Of a stretch of DNA of 41,167 bases, positions 8,859-17,600 are shown piece by piece. How positions within the stretch are numbered: position 1 is the first letter of the stretch; every line of letters begins with the position of its first letter. The notes beneath the pieces are model-generated. The model was not told where the DNA came from. It searched no databases and worked only from the letters and a program-made list of their open reading frames with translations. The position numbers and the translations under genes are program-made. The stretch lies in assembly GCA_021737645.1 (NCBI GenBank), contig JAIPDO010000034.1:1-41167 (forward strand). The letters run 5' to 3'. Source of the DNA: Desulfarculaceae bacterium (GTDB lineage Bacteria; Desulfobacterota; Desulfarculia; Desulfarculales; Desulfarculaceae).

Positions 8859-10175
8859 CTAGCCTTGCGCCGGTAGGGGCGCGGGGCCCTTTTTGGCGAA
8901 ACGGGCCATGAGCCAGAAGGCGACGACTCCCAGCAGGCTGTAGAACAAAACAAACGCGATCAAGCTCACCGCCACCTGGGTGGGGTCCACCGGGCTGACC
9001 CCGGCGGAGGTGCGCATGAGCCCCCAAACCAGCCAGGGTTGTCGTCCCACCTCGGCCACCATCCACCCCGCCTCGTTGGCTATGTAGGGCAGAGGTATGG
9101 CCAGCAGCATAATGCGAAGATACTTGGGATTGTCCACCAGCTTCTTGCGTATCAAAAAGCCCCAGATGGTCAGCAGCACGAACAGCATGCCCAGGCCCAC
9201 CATGACCCTGAAGGCCACGAAGGTGAGGAACACCGGAGGCCGGTCCTCGGGCTTGAAGTCGCTCAGGCCCTTGACCACGGCATTGGGGTCGCCGTAGGCC
9301 AGGATGCTAAGCGCCCCGGGTATGGGAATCCACTGGATAAGGTTGCCCTCGCCCGAGAGCCTGGGAATTTGCAGAAGATACATGGGGGCCATCTTCTCGG
9401 TCTTCCAGTGGGACTCCATGGCCGCCAGCTTGCTGGGCTGGGCCGTGGCCACCTCGCCGCCGTTGAAGTGGCCTTGCACCACCTCGAACAGGGAGAAAAC
9501 CAGGGCGAAGACCAGGGCTATGCGGAAACTTTTGGTGAAAAAGGAGACGTTGCGCTTTTTGAGCAGGTGATAGGCGCTGATGCCCATGACGAAGAAGCCG
9601 GCCAGGATGTAGGCCCCGGAAACGGTGTGCACGAACTCGATCACCGCGAAACGCTGGGTGATGACCTCAAAGAAGTCGGCCAACTCGGCCCGCCCGTTGC
9701 GCATCACATAACCCACCGGGTGCTGCATCCAGGCGTTGGCCGCGATGATCCAGTAGGCGCTCATGGTGCCGGCTCCGGCCACCAGCCAGATGGCCACACA
9801 GTGCAGTTTGGGGGAGATGCGATCCCATCCAAATATCCACACTGCGATGAAGGTGCTCTCCAGGAAGAAGGCAAGCGTGGCCTCGATAGCCAGCAGTGAA
9901 CCGAAGATGTCACCCACGTAGGCCGAATAGCGGGCCCAGTTGGTGCCGAACTGGAACTCCAGAGTTATGCCGGTGACTACGCCCAGGGCGAAGTTGATGA
10001 TGAACAACTTGCCCCAGAACTTGGCCATGCGTTTGTATTCCTCGTCGCCGCTCCTGACCCATTTGGTTTCCATGATGGCAACCAGGATGGAAAGCCCCAG
10101 GGTCAGGGGAACGAAAAGGAAATGGAAGAATGTGGCTGCGGCGAACTGCAGCCGTGACAGGATCAATACCTCCAT
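8859..10175 (-). CDS. cydA: Cytochrome bd quinol oxidase subunit I
   Basis: 438 residues from ATG 10175. An adjacent GTG at 10178 is also possible, but the GGGGG..AGG site fits the ATG. The heme ligands of the family are visible: the N-terminal His in FFHFLFVPLTLG (heme b595), the His in EFVHTVSGAYILAGF and the Met in GWMVAEVGRQPW (heme b558). The Q-loop between helices 6 and 7 lacks the long insertion of the E. coli enzyme, so this is the short-loop class. It is probably used for O2 scavenging or microaerobic respiration in an otherwise anaerobic lifestyle, which is inference. It is the first gene of a cydAB operon. Confidence 0.95.
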   Translation of the reverse strand: MEVLILSRLQFAAATFFHFLFVPLTLGLSILVAIMETKWVRSGDEEYKRMAKFWGKLFIINFALGVVTGITLEFQFGTNWARYSAYVGDIFGSLLAIEATLAFFLESTFIAVWIFGWDRISPKLHCVAIWLVAGAGTMSAYWIIAANAWMQHPVGYVMRNGRAELADFFEVITQRFAVIEFVHTVSGAYILAGFFVMGISAYHLLKKRNVSFFTKSFRIALVFALVFSLFEVVQGHFNGGEVATAQPSKLAAMESHWKTEKMAPMYLLQIPRLSGEGNLIQWIPIPGALSILAYGDPNAVVKGLSDFKPEDRPPVFLTFVAFRVMVGLGMLFVLLTIWGFLIRKKLVDNPKYLRIMLLAIPLPYIANEAGWMVAEVGRQPWLVWGLMRTSAGVSPVDPTQVAVSLIAFVLFYSLLGVVAFWLMARFAKKGPAPLPAQG

Positions 10176-10191
10176 CACCTACCCCCTTCGT

Positions 10192-10224
10192 ATAATAATA
10201 GTTACCATTACTGTTTAATAACAA
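10192..10224 (-). promoter_or_regulatory. Candidate promoter of cydAB
   Basis: On the minus strand TTGTTA (10219-10224) and TATTAT (10195-10200) are 18 nt apart in an AT-rich stretch. The -10 is about 20 nt before the cydA start. Confidence 0.45.
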
Positions 10225-10270
10225 CCAAGAAGCCTTCATGTCAAGGCTTTAGGGGACCACTATTTATTGT

Positions 10271-10307
10271 AAGGGAAAACCCTCCCGCAAAATGGGAATT
10301 TTCCCTT
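10271..10307. repeat. Inverted repeat in the cydA/acuB divergent region
   Basis: AAGGGAAAA (10271-10279) and TTTTCCCTT (10299-10307) are a perfect 9 bp inverted repeat. TCCC/GGGA inside can extend the stem. It lies between the cydA promoter and the acuB -10 box and could be an operator or a hairpin. No U-tract follows in either direction. Confidence 0.4.
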
Positions 10308-10341
10308 GGCAAAAAGGGGGCATTATTATGGGGCCATGTTT

Positions 10342-10347
10342 TATAAT
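10342..10347 (+). promoter_or_regulatory. Candidate -10 box for the acuB-like gene
   Basis: A perfect TATAAT 60 nt before the start codon. No convincing -35 at 16-18 nt. Confidence 0.35.
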
Positions 10348-10407
10348 TCTAAATATGGCGACGTTGGAGCGCCGTGAGTTCCATTTTGCAATGCTGGGAG
10401 AAAATTC

Positions 10408-11058
10408 ATGAGAATTAGAAATTGGATGACCCCCAATCCCCTGACGGTCACTTCCGACACCCTTTTGATGGACGCCAAGAAGCTTATGGCCACCAACAAC
10501 ATCCGCCGCCTGCCGGTGGTGGACAAGAAGGGGCGCCTTAAGGGGTTGTTGACTCGTCACCTGATTATCGAGGCCATGCCCAGCGGAGCCACCACCTTGA
10601 GCGTGCACGAGCTGCACTATTTGCTGGAAAAGCTCACCGTGGGCGAGGTGATGCAAAAGGACCCGCTGACCGTGGGCCCCAACGACCTGGTGCAAAACGT
10701 AATCCTCCTGGGCCACCAGAAGGGCATCGGCGCCTTCCCGGTGGTGGAAGATGACAAGCTGGTGGGCATCGTCACCGAGAGCGAGATATTCAACGCGGTG
10801 ATGAGCCTGATCGCCCCCCGGGAGGGCACCAGCCTCATCGTCTTGGAAAACGTGGAGTTGAGCAAGGAGGTGGGGGCCACCAGCCGCATCGCCTCGATCA
10901 TCGAAAAGCGCGGGGTGCCCGTAGAGGCCATTTTCACCATGCCCCACCGCACCAGAGTAGGCAACAACGTCTACATAAGGGCCCGCACCACCCATGCGGC
11001 CAATTTGCAGTCCGACCTGGACGCGGCGGGTTTCAGGGTGGTGCCTATCCCCGACTAG
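10408..11058 (+). CDS. acuB: AcuB-like protein, two CBS domains and an ACT domain
   Basis: 216 residues. CBS1 is at about 1-60 (IRNWMTPNPLTVTSDTLLMDA...IRRLPVVDKKGRLKGLLT), CBS2 at about 75-135 (VGEVMQKDPLTVGPNDLV...AFPVVEDDKLVGIVTESEI), and an ACT-like domain at about 138-216 (SLIVLENVELSKEVGATSRIASII). CBS pairs bind adenine nucleotides; ACT domains bind small ligands such as amino acids. The CBS-CBS-ACT layout is that of AcuB, named for acetoin utilisation in Bacillus. In other bacteria it is a stand-alone cytoplasmic sensor of unknown target. GGGAG lies 9 nt before the ATG. No acetoin genes are nearby, so the symbol denotes architecture only. Confidence 0.8.
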   Translation: MRIRNWMTPNPLTVTSDTLLMDAKKLMATNNIRRLPVVDKKGRLKGLLTRHLIIEAMPSGATTLSVHELHYLLEKLTVGEVMQKDPLTVGPNDLVQNVILLGHQKGIGAFPVVEDDKLVGIVTESEIFNAVMSLIAPREGTSLIVLENVELSKEVGATSRIASIIEKRGVPVEAIFTMPHRTRVGNNVYIRARTTHAANLQSDLDAAGFRVVPIPD

Positions 11059-11148
11059 CCCGGGTATTGCACAAGGTTGAGCGGCAATGAGCCGTTAACT
11101 GATATTTATGCGGCTTTTATAGGATTAAGCGTTGGTCTTGCCCGGGCT
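11057..11148. repeat. Intergenic inverted repeat between convergent genes
   Basis: AGCCCGGG (11057-11064), overlapping the acuB stop, and CCCGGGCT (11141-11148), next to the DUF2461 stop, are a perfect 8 bp inverted repeat 76 nt apart. This could close a long hairpin between the two converging transcripts. No U-tract follows. Confidence 0.25.
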
Positions 11149-11853
11149 CTAGATAAATTCGCGCACCGTGAGTTCCAATAGCCACTGGTGCAGGGGCAGC
11201 ATGGCCCGGAAGTGGGGCAGGCACCAGGCGGGCAGATCGGCGGTGTAGAACTCCGGCGGGATATCCGCTTCGTAAGAGGCCCATAGGCCGTCGTGTCTTA
11301 ATAGTTCCCCACGGGGGTGCTCCGGGTCAAAACCCCGGGGCACCCTCTTGTATTTCAGCCCGCCCACGCTGTAGCCCGCCTTGCTCACCTTTTTGACCGC
11401 CCGCTCCAGGGCCTTGCCCAGCTTGTCGTCGGCCACCGCCTGGCGATAGGGGGCCAGGAGAAACTTGGGGAAGCAGTACATGCCCACCCCCAGCATCACC
11501 TTGGGCGGGTCCAACTGGAAATAAAAGCCCGAGCACTCCATGCGCGGGCCCGGGCCTTCCCACCACCACAGGCCCATGTGGGTCTTGTAGGGACTTTTGT
11601 CCTTACTGAAGCGCACGTCGCGGTAGATGCGAAACAGGCTCTTGTTCACTTTGGGGTCGGCATTTACCAACGGGGCGATCTTGGCCAGGCGCTGGCCCAT
11701 GGCGGTCACCAGGGCGCGGCTGGGGGCCAGCACCTCGCTGTCGTACAGAGGCTTGCGCTCCTGGAACCAGGCCTTGCTGTTGTGCTTTTTCAGGTCATTG
11801 AAAAACTTGACCGTCTGGGGGGTGAACCCCTGAAATTTTTCAGCCTCTGCCAC
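11149..11853 (-). CDS. DUF2461 / TIGR02453 family protein
   Basis: 234 residues from GTG 11853. The open frame extends to 11907, but GGAGGG lies 5-8 nt before this GTG, and the product then begins MAEAEKFQGFTPQTVKFFNDLKKHNSKAWFQERKPLYD, the usual start of the family. Conserved blocks include FRIYRDVRFSKDKSPYKTHMGLWW, GFYFQLDPPKVMLGVGMYCF and LKRVPRGFDPEHP-like text. Members occur from bacteria to yeast, and no biochemical role is established. It is cytoplasmic, monocistronic, and convergent with the acuB-like gene. Confidence 0.85.
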   Translation of the reverse strand: MAEAEKFQGFTPQTVKFFNDLKKHNSKAWFQERKPLYDSEVLAPSRALVTAMGQRLAKIAPLVNADPKVNKSLFRIYRDVRFSKDKSPYKTHMGLWWWEGPGPRMECSGFYFQLDPPKVMLGVGMYCFPKFLLAPYRQAVADDKLGKALERAVKKVSKAGYSVGGLKYKRVPRGFDPEHPRGELLRHDGLWASYEADIPPEFYTADLPAWCLPHFRAMLPLHQWLLELTVREFI

Positions 11854-11890
11854 GCCGCCCTCCCGGATGAAGTAAATACTGCTTCCTAAA

Positions 11891-11921
11891 ATTATAGCCG
11901 CCCCCACCCGGCGGCTGTCCA
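11891..11921 (-). promoter_or_regulatory. Candidate promoter for the DUF2461 gene
   Basis: A perfect TATAAT on the minus strand (11891-11896) with TGGACA (11916-11921) 19 nt upstream. The spacing is slightly long. It is about 40 nt ahead of the chosen GTG start. Confidence 0.35.
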
Positions 11922-12045
11922 GCCGGGCCGCACAAAAAACAGGCCCTTGGCGCGAGGGAGGCGGGAGATACTATTGACGGCCTCGGCGCGCGGGGCGGTG
12001 TCTTGCCCAAGCCGGTGTAGCCAGTGATTGTCCAGCCCGGCTGAT

Positions 12046-13062
12046 TTAGAATTTATCCATTGGCCCGTGTTTGCGCAAAAGGCCCCGGAGTTGGTGGTAG
12101 GTGAGGCCCAAGAGGTCCGCCGCCTGGCGCTGGTTGAAGCGCGCGGCATCCAGGGCCTGCTTTACGAGACGGCGTTCATAATCGGCCACCGCCTGCTTGA
12201 AGGGCAGCGGCGAGGCCGAAGGCGGGGCATCGGGCGGGGCCTTTTGACGAGAGGCCTTTTCAGGGGGCAACGGCGCGAAAGGCGAGGCGAACGGGTCGAA
12301 ATCAAACGAGGTTATCTCCCGCCCCCCAGAGCGGTACACCGCCCGCTCCACCACGTTCTTGAGCTGGCGCACGTTGCCCGGCCAGGCGTGGGCGGCCAAC
12401 TGCTCCCGAACGGCCGGGGAAAAACCCGGTGGGCCGCCCCAGCCCATCTCCCCTGCCATGCGCTGGGCAAAGTGCTCGGCCAAAAGCAAGGCGTCGCCCT
12501 GGCGCGTCCGGAGCGGCGGCAGGGTGAGCACCTCAAAGGACAGGCGGTCCAGCAGATCCTGCTTGAAGCGCCCGGCCCGGGCCATGGCCGGAAGGTCGGC
12601 GTTGGTGGCCCCCACGATGCGCACGTCCACCTCCACCGGGCGGCTGCCCCCCACCCGCTCGAAACTGCCGTACTCCACCGTGCGCAGTATCTTCTCCTGC
12701 ACGGTCAGGGGGATGTTGCCGATCTCATCCAAGAACAGGGTGCCTTGGTGGGCGGTCTCAAAACGGCCCAGGCGGCGTTGCCCCGCCCCGGTGAAGGCCC
12801 CGGCCTCGTGGCCGAACAACTCGGACTCGATGAGCGAGGGGGCCAGCGCCGCGCAGTTCAGGGCCACCAGGGGCTCGCCCCAACGAGGGGAGAGGTAGTG
12901 CAAACGGGCGGCGGCCAGTTCCTTGCCCGTGCCCCGCTCGCCCACCAAGAGCACCGGGCGATCCACCTTTGCCGCTCGCGAAAGAGCCTCCTGAAAGGCC
13001 AAAAAGCTTTCGCTCTGGCCCAGGGCCTCTCCGGGCGGCGCGCTGTGGGATGAGGCTTCCAT
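12046..13062 (-). CDS. pspF: Phage-shock-protein activator PspF (sigma-54 enhancer-binding protein)
   Basis: 338 residues. It begins directly with the AAA+ domain and has no receiver or sensor domain, as in PspF. Walker A is GERGTGKE (41-48), the sigma-54-contacting loop GAFTGA is at 88-93, and Walker B is LFLDE (109-113). The C-terminus carries a Fis-type helix-turn-helix (FNQRQAADLLGLTYHQLRGLLRKHG). A Ser/Pro/Ala-rich linker of about 30 residues separates the two. PspF hydrolyses ATP to open sigma-54 promoters and is normally held inactive by PspA. It is divergent from pspABC, as in E. coli, which settles the assignment over other short enhancer-binding proteins. Confidence 0.93.
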   Translation of the reverse strand: MEASSHSAPPGEALGQSESFLAFQEALSRAAKVDRPVLLVGERGTGKELAAARLHYLSPRWGEPLVALNCAALAPSLIESELFGHEAGAFTGAGQRRLGRFETAHQGTLFLDEIGNIPLTVQEKILRTVEYGSFERVGGSRPVEVDVRIVGATNADLPAMARAGRFKQDLLDRLSFEVLTLPPLRTRQGDALLLAEHFAQRMAGEMGWGGPPGFSPAVREQLAAHAWPGNVRQLKNVVERAVYRSGGREITSFDFDPFASPFAPLPPEKASRQKAPPDAPPSASPLPFKQAVADYERRLVKQALDAARFNQRQAADLLGLTYHQLRGLLRKHGPMDKF

Positions 13063-13149
13063 AGGTATTTATTACTACTATTTAGCTTTTTTTACCATTT
13101 TTTATTATTTATAGCCAAACAGGCAACGTCCTTCATCTTTCGGCGATAC

Positions 13150-13172
13150 CAATTAACTATCGGTTTTAATTG
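13150..13172. promoter_or_regulatory. Candidate PspF upstream activating site
   Basis: A perfect inverted repeat, CAATTAA-N9-TTAATTG, centred 36 nt upstream of the -24 element of the psp promoter. Placement and symmetry suit an enhancer-binding protein site. The assignment to PspF is inference. Confidence 0.5.
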
Positions 13173-13195
13173 CTTATTTATTCAAGAAGCCCTTT

Positions 13196-13210
13196 TGGCC
13201 CGGCCCTTGC
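13196..13210 (+). promoter_or_regulatory. Sigma-54 (-24/-12) promoter of pspABC
   Basis: TGGCCCGGCCCTTGC has GG at 13197-13198 and GC at 13209-13210, exactly 12 nt apart. It matches the consensus TGGCAC-N5-TTGC with one change. Transcription should start near 13222, about 43 nt before the pspA ATG. Confidence 0.85.
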
Positions 13211-13264
13211 TATATGGCAAAGGCAAATACTGACCAATCAGACAGCCCTTGACGGAGGTGGACC

Positions 13265-13948
13265 ATGGGCGTTTTCAACCGGATGCGTGATATCATAAGT
13301 TCAAACATCAACGCCATGCTGGACCGAGCCGAAGACCCTCAGAAGCTCATCCGGCTGATGATCGTTGAGATGGAAGACACCGTGGCCGAGGTAAAGGCGG
13401 CCTGCGCCGGGGCCATGGCCCAGCGGGCCAAGATGCAGCGGGAGGTTGAGGCGCTGGCCCACCGGACCGCCGCCTGGAGCCAGAAAGCCCAATTGGCCGT
13501 GGACAAGGGCCGCGAAGACCTGGCCCGCGAGGCGCTCAGGGCCCGGCGGGAGTTCCGTGCCAGGGAGACCGAGCTTGACCAGGAGCTGGCCGCCCAGCAG
13601 GCCCTGGTGGAGCAGTACCACGCGGACATCGCCCAGCTGGAACAAAAGCTGGCCACGGTGCGCGAGAAGCAACGCATCCTGGTGGAGCGCCACAAGCTGG
13701 CCCGGCACAGCAAGAAGGCCCGGGGTGATGTGGCCCGAGCCGAGTCCACCGAGGTTATAATGCGTTTCGAGCAGTTCGAAAACCGGGTGGAGCGCCTGGA
13801 GGCCGAGGCCGAGCTGGCCGGCATGAGCCGCCGTCCCGATTTGGAGCAGGAGTTCGACCGCCTGGCCGGCGACGACGAAATCGAAGCCGAGTTGGCCGCT
13901 CTCAAGGGGGCCAAGCAGGCGACCACCCCCACCCCGGAGCAGGGCTAG
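13265..13948 (+). CDS. pspA: Phage shock protein A (PspA/IM30 family)
   Basis: 227 residues, the usual PspA length, almost entirely helical coiled coil. It opens MGVFNRMRDIISSNINAMLDRAEDPQKLIRLMIVEMEDT, the standard amphipathic first helix plus the DP-KLI motif. PspA is a peripheral inner-membrane protein. It binds and inhibits PspF in the absence of stress, and on membrane damage forms ESCRT-III-like assemblies that limit proton leakage. GGAGGTGG precedes the ATG at 13265. It is the first gene of pspABC, downstream of the sigma-54 promoter. Confidence 0.95.
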   Translation: MGVFNRMRDIISSNINAMLDRAEDPQKLIRLMIVEMEDTVAEVKAACAGAMAQRAKMQREVEALAHRTAAWSQKAQLAVDKGREDLAREALRARREFRARETELDQELAAQQALVEQYHADIAQLEQKLATVREKQRILVERHKLARHSKKARGDVARAESTEVIMRFEQFENRVERLEAEAELAGMSRRPDLEQEFDRLAGDDEIEAELAALKGAKQATTPTPEQG

Positions 13949-13970
13949 TCCCCGCCCTTAAGGAGCAACC

Positions 13971-14222
13971 GTGCCCGGCGTTATCGGTGCCATCTTCGCT
14001 TTCATTCTTTTGGCCCTGGCCCTGTTGGGCGGGTTGGTGGTGACTATCGTGCGCATAATCAAGGGACCCGGTGGGCGAAAGGCCGCCCAGGCCGACGAGG
14101 AAGAGGCTCGCCTGATCCAGGACCTGCACAAAAGCCTTCAGCGCATGGACCAGCGCATAGACGCCTTGGAGACCATACTCTTGGAAAAAGAAATGAAGGA
14201 GCCCCGACATGAAGATCTTTAG
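13971..14222 (+). CDS. pspB: Phage shock protein B
   Basis: 83 residues, starting at GTG 13971 with AAGGAG 5-6 nt upstream; no ATG is available. One N-terminal membrane helix (about 3-28) is followed by a charged helical segment (EEEARLIQDLHKSLQRMDQRIDALETILL), the PspB layout. With PspC it senses membrane stress and draws PspA away from PspF. It lies 22 nt after pspA and overlaps pspC by 14 nt, so it is translationally coupled. Confidence 0.85.
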   Translation: MPGVIGAIFAFILLALALLGGLVVTIVRIIKGPGGRKAAQADEEEARLIQDLHKSLQRMDQRIDALETILLEKEMKEPRHEDL

Positions 14223-14598
14223 CAAATTCGGTCGACGCGGCCTTTACCGCTCACGGCGGGGCGTCCTGTTGGGGGTCTGCCGCGGAATGGCGGAATACTT
14301 TGATTTTTCGGTGACCTGGGTGCGCGTCCTCACCGTGGTCGCCTTTATCTTCACCGGCTTCTGGCCGGTGGGCGTGCTCTACATCGTCATGGCCCTGGTC
14401 ATGAAACCGGCCCCGGCGGTTGCTCCCCAGACCGAGGACGAAGAGGAGTTCTACCACTCCTACGCCGACAGCCGCAAAATGGCTCTGGGCCGCCTGAAGC
14501 GCACCTACGACACCTTGGAGCGGCGCTTGCGCCGTCTGGAAGACGTGGTCACCTCGCGGGATTTCGACTGGGACCAGAGGGCCCAAGGCCGCTCCTGA
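14209..14598 (+). CDS. pspC: Phage shock protein C (PspC domain)
   Basis: 129 residues. The PspC domain (about 9-65) shows GLYRSRRGVLLGVCRGMAEYFDFSVTWVRVLTV, then a second hydrophobic stretch (FTGFWPVGVLYIVMALVM). The C-terminal part is acidic, then basic and helical. It is an inner-membrane partner of PspB in signalling to PspA. The start ATG lies inside pspB. The last gene of the operon ends 12 nt from the end of the convergent kinase gene, with no room for a separate terminator. Confidence 0.92.
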   Translation: MKIFSKFGRRGLYRSRRGVLLGVCRGMAEYFDFSVTWVRVLTVVAFIFTGFWPVGVLYIVMALVMKPAPAVAPQTEDEEEFYHSYADSRKMALGRLKRTYDTLERRLRRLEDVVTSRDFDWDQRAQGRS

Positions 14599-14610
14599 TC
14601 CCCGCCGCCC

Positions 14611-17600
14611 TCATTCGCCTTCCTCGCCGACCGGCTCCCCCTGGGGCCGGTCCAATATTTGGCGCACCGTGCGCAGCAGCGAATCCAGCCGGTAGGGCTT
14701 GCTTATAAAGCCGCGCGCTCCGGCCGCGAGGATTGCGCTTCGCTTGTCGCTGCCCGCGTAGCCGGTGGCCACCACCACATTGACCTCCGGGGCTTGTTCC
14801 AACAGCAACTCCAGGCAGCGGTCGCCGCCCATGCCCGGCATGCCCAAATCAAGGACGACCAGGTCCACCTTGCCCGCCTCCCGACCGAAAAGCTCCAGGG
14901 CCCCTTCCCCGCTGTCGGCGGTGAACACACTGTAGCCGTGCTGCTCCAAAACGTCGCGCACCACCTCCAGGATGGCCTCCTCGTCGTCCACCAGCAGAAT
15001 GGTCTCCCGGCCGCCCTTCACCGGCTCGGCATCCGGGGCCCGGGGCACCATAACTGCGGCTTTTTCTTCCCGCGCGGGCAGGTAGATGGTGAAAGCGGTG
15101 CCTTCGCCGGGCGCGCTGTCGCAGGAAATGTAGCCGCCGTGGCTCTCCACGATGCCATAGACCGTGAACAGGCCCAGGCCGGTGCCCGCCCCCACCTCCT
15201 TTGTGGTGTAGAAGGGCTCGAACACGTGGCTCACCGTCTCCTTGTCCATGCCCTGGCCTTGGTCCCTCACCTCCAGGCACACATAGGCGCCGGGCTCCAA
15301 TCCGGGGCGGGTGCGGCAAAACTCGTCGTCCAAGTCCACGTCGCTGGTGGCGATGGTGAGCACCCCGCCCTGGGGCATGGCGTCGCGGGCGTTGGTGGCC
15401 AGGTTCATCAAGACCTGTTCCAACTGGTTGGGGTCGCCGCTGATGGCCATAAGCTCCGGGGCCAACTCCAACTCGATCATGATCATCTTGGGGATGGTGC
15501 GCTCCAGGATTCGAATGGCCTGGGCCACCTCCCGGTTCAGGTCCACCGGCCTCAGCTCGGCCTCGGCCTTGCGCCCGAAGGTGAGCAAACGGCGCACCAA
15601 CTCCGCCGCCCGGCCCACCGCCGAGTCCACCTCGTTCAAGTACTTGCGGCTGACGGGATCGGCCTGGGGCTTTTGGGAAAGCAGCTGCACGTAGCCGCTG
15701 ACCCCTTGCAGGATATTGTTGAAGTCGTGGGCGATGCCGCTGGCCAGGTTGCCCACCGCCTCCATCTTCTGGGCCTGAATCAGGCGTTCCTGCAGCTGTT
15801 TTAGCTCGCGCTCGGCCGCCAGGCGCTGAGTGATCTCCCGGCCCGAACCGCTGACATAGGGCACGCCGTCCTTGGCCACCAGCAGGTTGCGGTATTCCAC
15901 CGAATGCAGCGACTGGTCCTTGGCCACCAGCACGGCCACCCCCTCGGACTGCCCATGTTGGCGCAACTGGTGCAGATATTCGCTCCCAAAGGCCTGCCGG
16001 GCCCTGGTGCTCATAAAGTCGCTCATGGGGCGGCCCAGGAGTTCTTCACGGCTGTAGCCCAACAGGCGCACCACCGCCTGGTTCACCGAAAGCAGGCGGC
16101 CCTTTTCATCGTGGGTGTAGATGAGGTCGCTGATGCTGTCGAACAAATGGCGGAAGCGCTCCTCGGACTCCTGCAAGGCGGCCTGGGCCCTTTTGCGCTC
16201 CGCGTTGGTGAGCGCCTGGGCCACCTGATCGGCCACGCCTCCCACAAAGGCCAGCTCGTCCTCGCTCCAGGAGTGGGCCCCGCTGGTGTGCTCCAGGCAG
16301 ACCATGCCCACCATGCGTCCCCTGAGGCGCACCGCCGAACCCAGCAGGGCGCCCACGTTGTTGGGCTCCATATAGAAAAAACGCAGCTCCGCGACGCGGG
16401 CGTCCAGGTACACGTCTCCCGCGTCCACCGCCCGCTCGGCCTCCAGGGCGGTGATGAATCCCGGGCAATCAGCCACCAAGAAGTCCTCGCCGCTTTGGTG
16501 CTGGGCCGACTCGGCGTCATACAGGTCGCTGGTCACCAGGCTGGTGCTGTTCGGGTTGAACAGCCAGATGGCCGCGCGGTCCACCTCCAGGGCCTGAGCG
16601 CACAATTCGGTGATGCGCCGGGCCGCTCCTTGGAAATCCCCCTCCACCAGGGGCGCCGTGCCTGCCACCTCCAGGATGGCTTCCTGCTGGCGCTCCACCC
16701 GGTTCAGGCGCTCGCTGCGTTCCTCTTCGGCCTTCTTGCGCTCGGTGATGTCGCGGAAAAACACCTGCAGAGCGGGCCGCCCCTCCCAGTCCACCACCCG
16801 GGTGGCCAGCTCCATCCACTTCAGGCGGCCGTCCTTGGTGAAGATGCGATACGGCAACATTTCTGCTTGGCTCTGCCCGGATATGCGCCGTTCGTAGGCC
16901 TCCATCAGCAGGCTGATGTCCTCGGGGTGGACGAACATCTCCGGCTCCCGGCCCACCACCTCCTCGGGCTCCCAACCCAGCACGTCGCGCACTGCCGAGT
17001 TGGCGAACACGCACACCCGGTCCTGTAGCACCGCGATCAGCTCGGTGGCCTGCTCCACCAGGTTGCGGTAGCGGGCTTCGGAGTGCTGCAAACGGCTCTG
17101 CACGGACTTGAGGTGAGTGAGGTCGCTGGCCACCAACAGCACCCCCCGGGAGGGGTCGCCCCGCTCCACCGGCGAGCTGCTGATGAGCACCGGCACCTGC
17201 TTTTGCTGGCTGTCGGTGATGACCACCTCCTCGCCTTGCACCCGCCCGGAGTTAAGCTCGTCCAAGAAGCGGCGCGCAGCGCGAGGCCCCACCAGGAAGG
17301 GGCGAAACAGCTCCTTCACCTTAAGGCCGTACAGGGCCACGGGATGGTTGTAGCCCAACAACACGGCCAGGGTCTGGTTGGCCCAGGCGATGCGCTGGGC
17401 CTGCAAATGGGCCAAACCCACCGGCACCGCCTGCACCGTGGCCTGGTACAGGGTGCGCGGGCTCACCACCTTGCCGTAGCGGCTGGCTCCCCAGTAGATA
17501 GCCACGGCAAAAGGCGTGACCGCCAGGTTGGCAAAGGCGGGGATGCGTGATCCCTCCAAGGCCATGAGCCCCTGGGCCAAGGCCTGAAAGAGCATGGTGA

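Noticed and set aside
14659-15804. Plus-strand open frame of 381 codons inside the hybrid kinase gene
   Set aside because: Antisense to a kinase whose H, N, G1 and G2 boxes and receiver Asp are all present. No family match.
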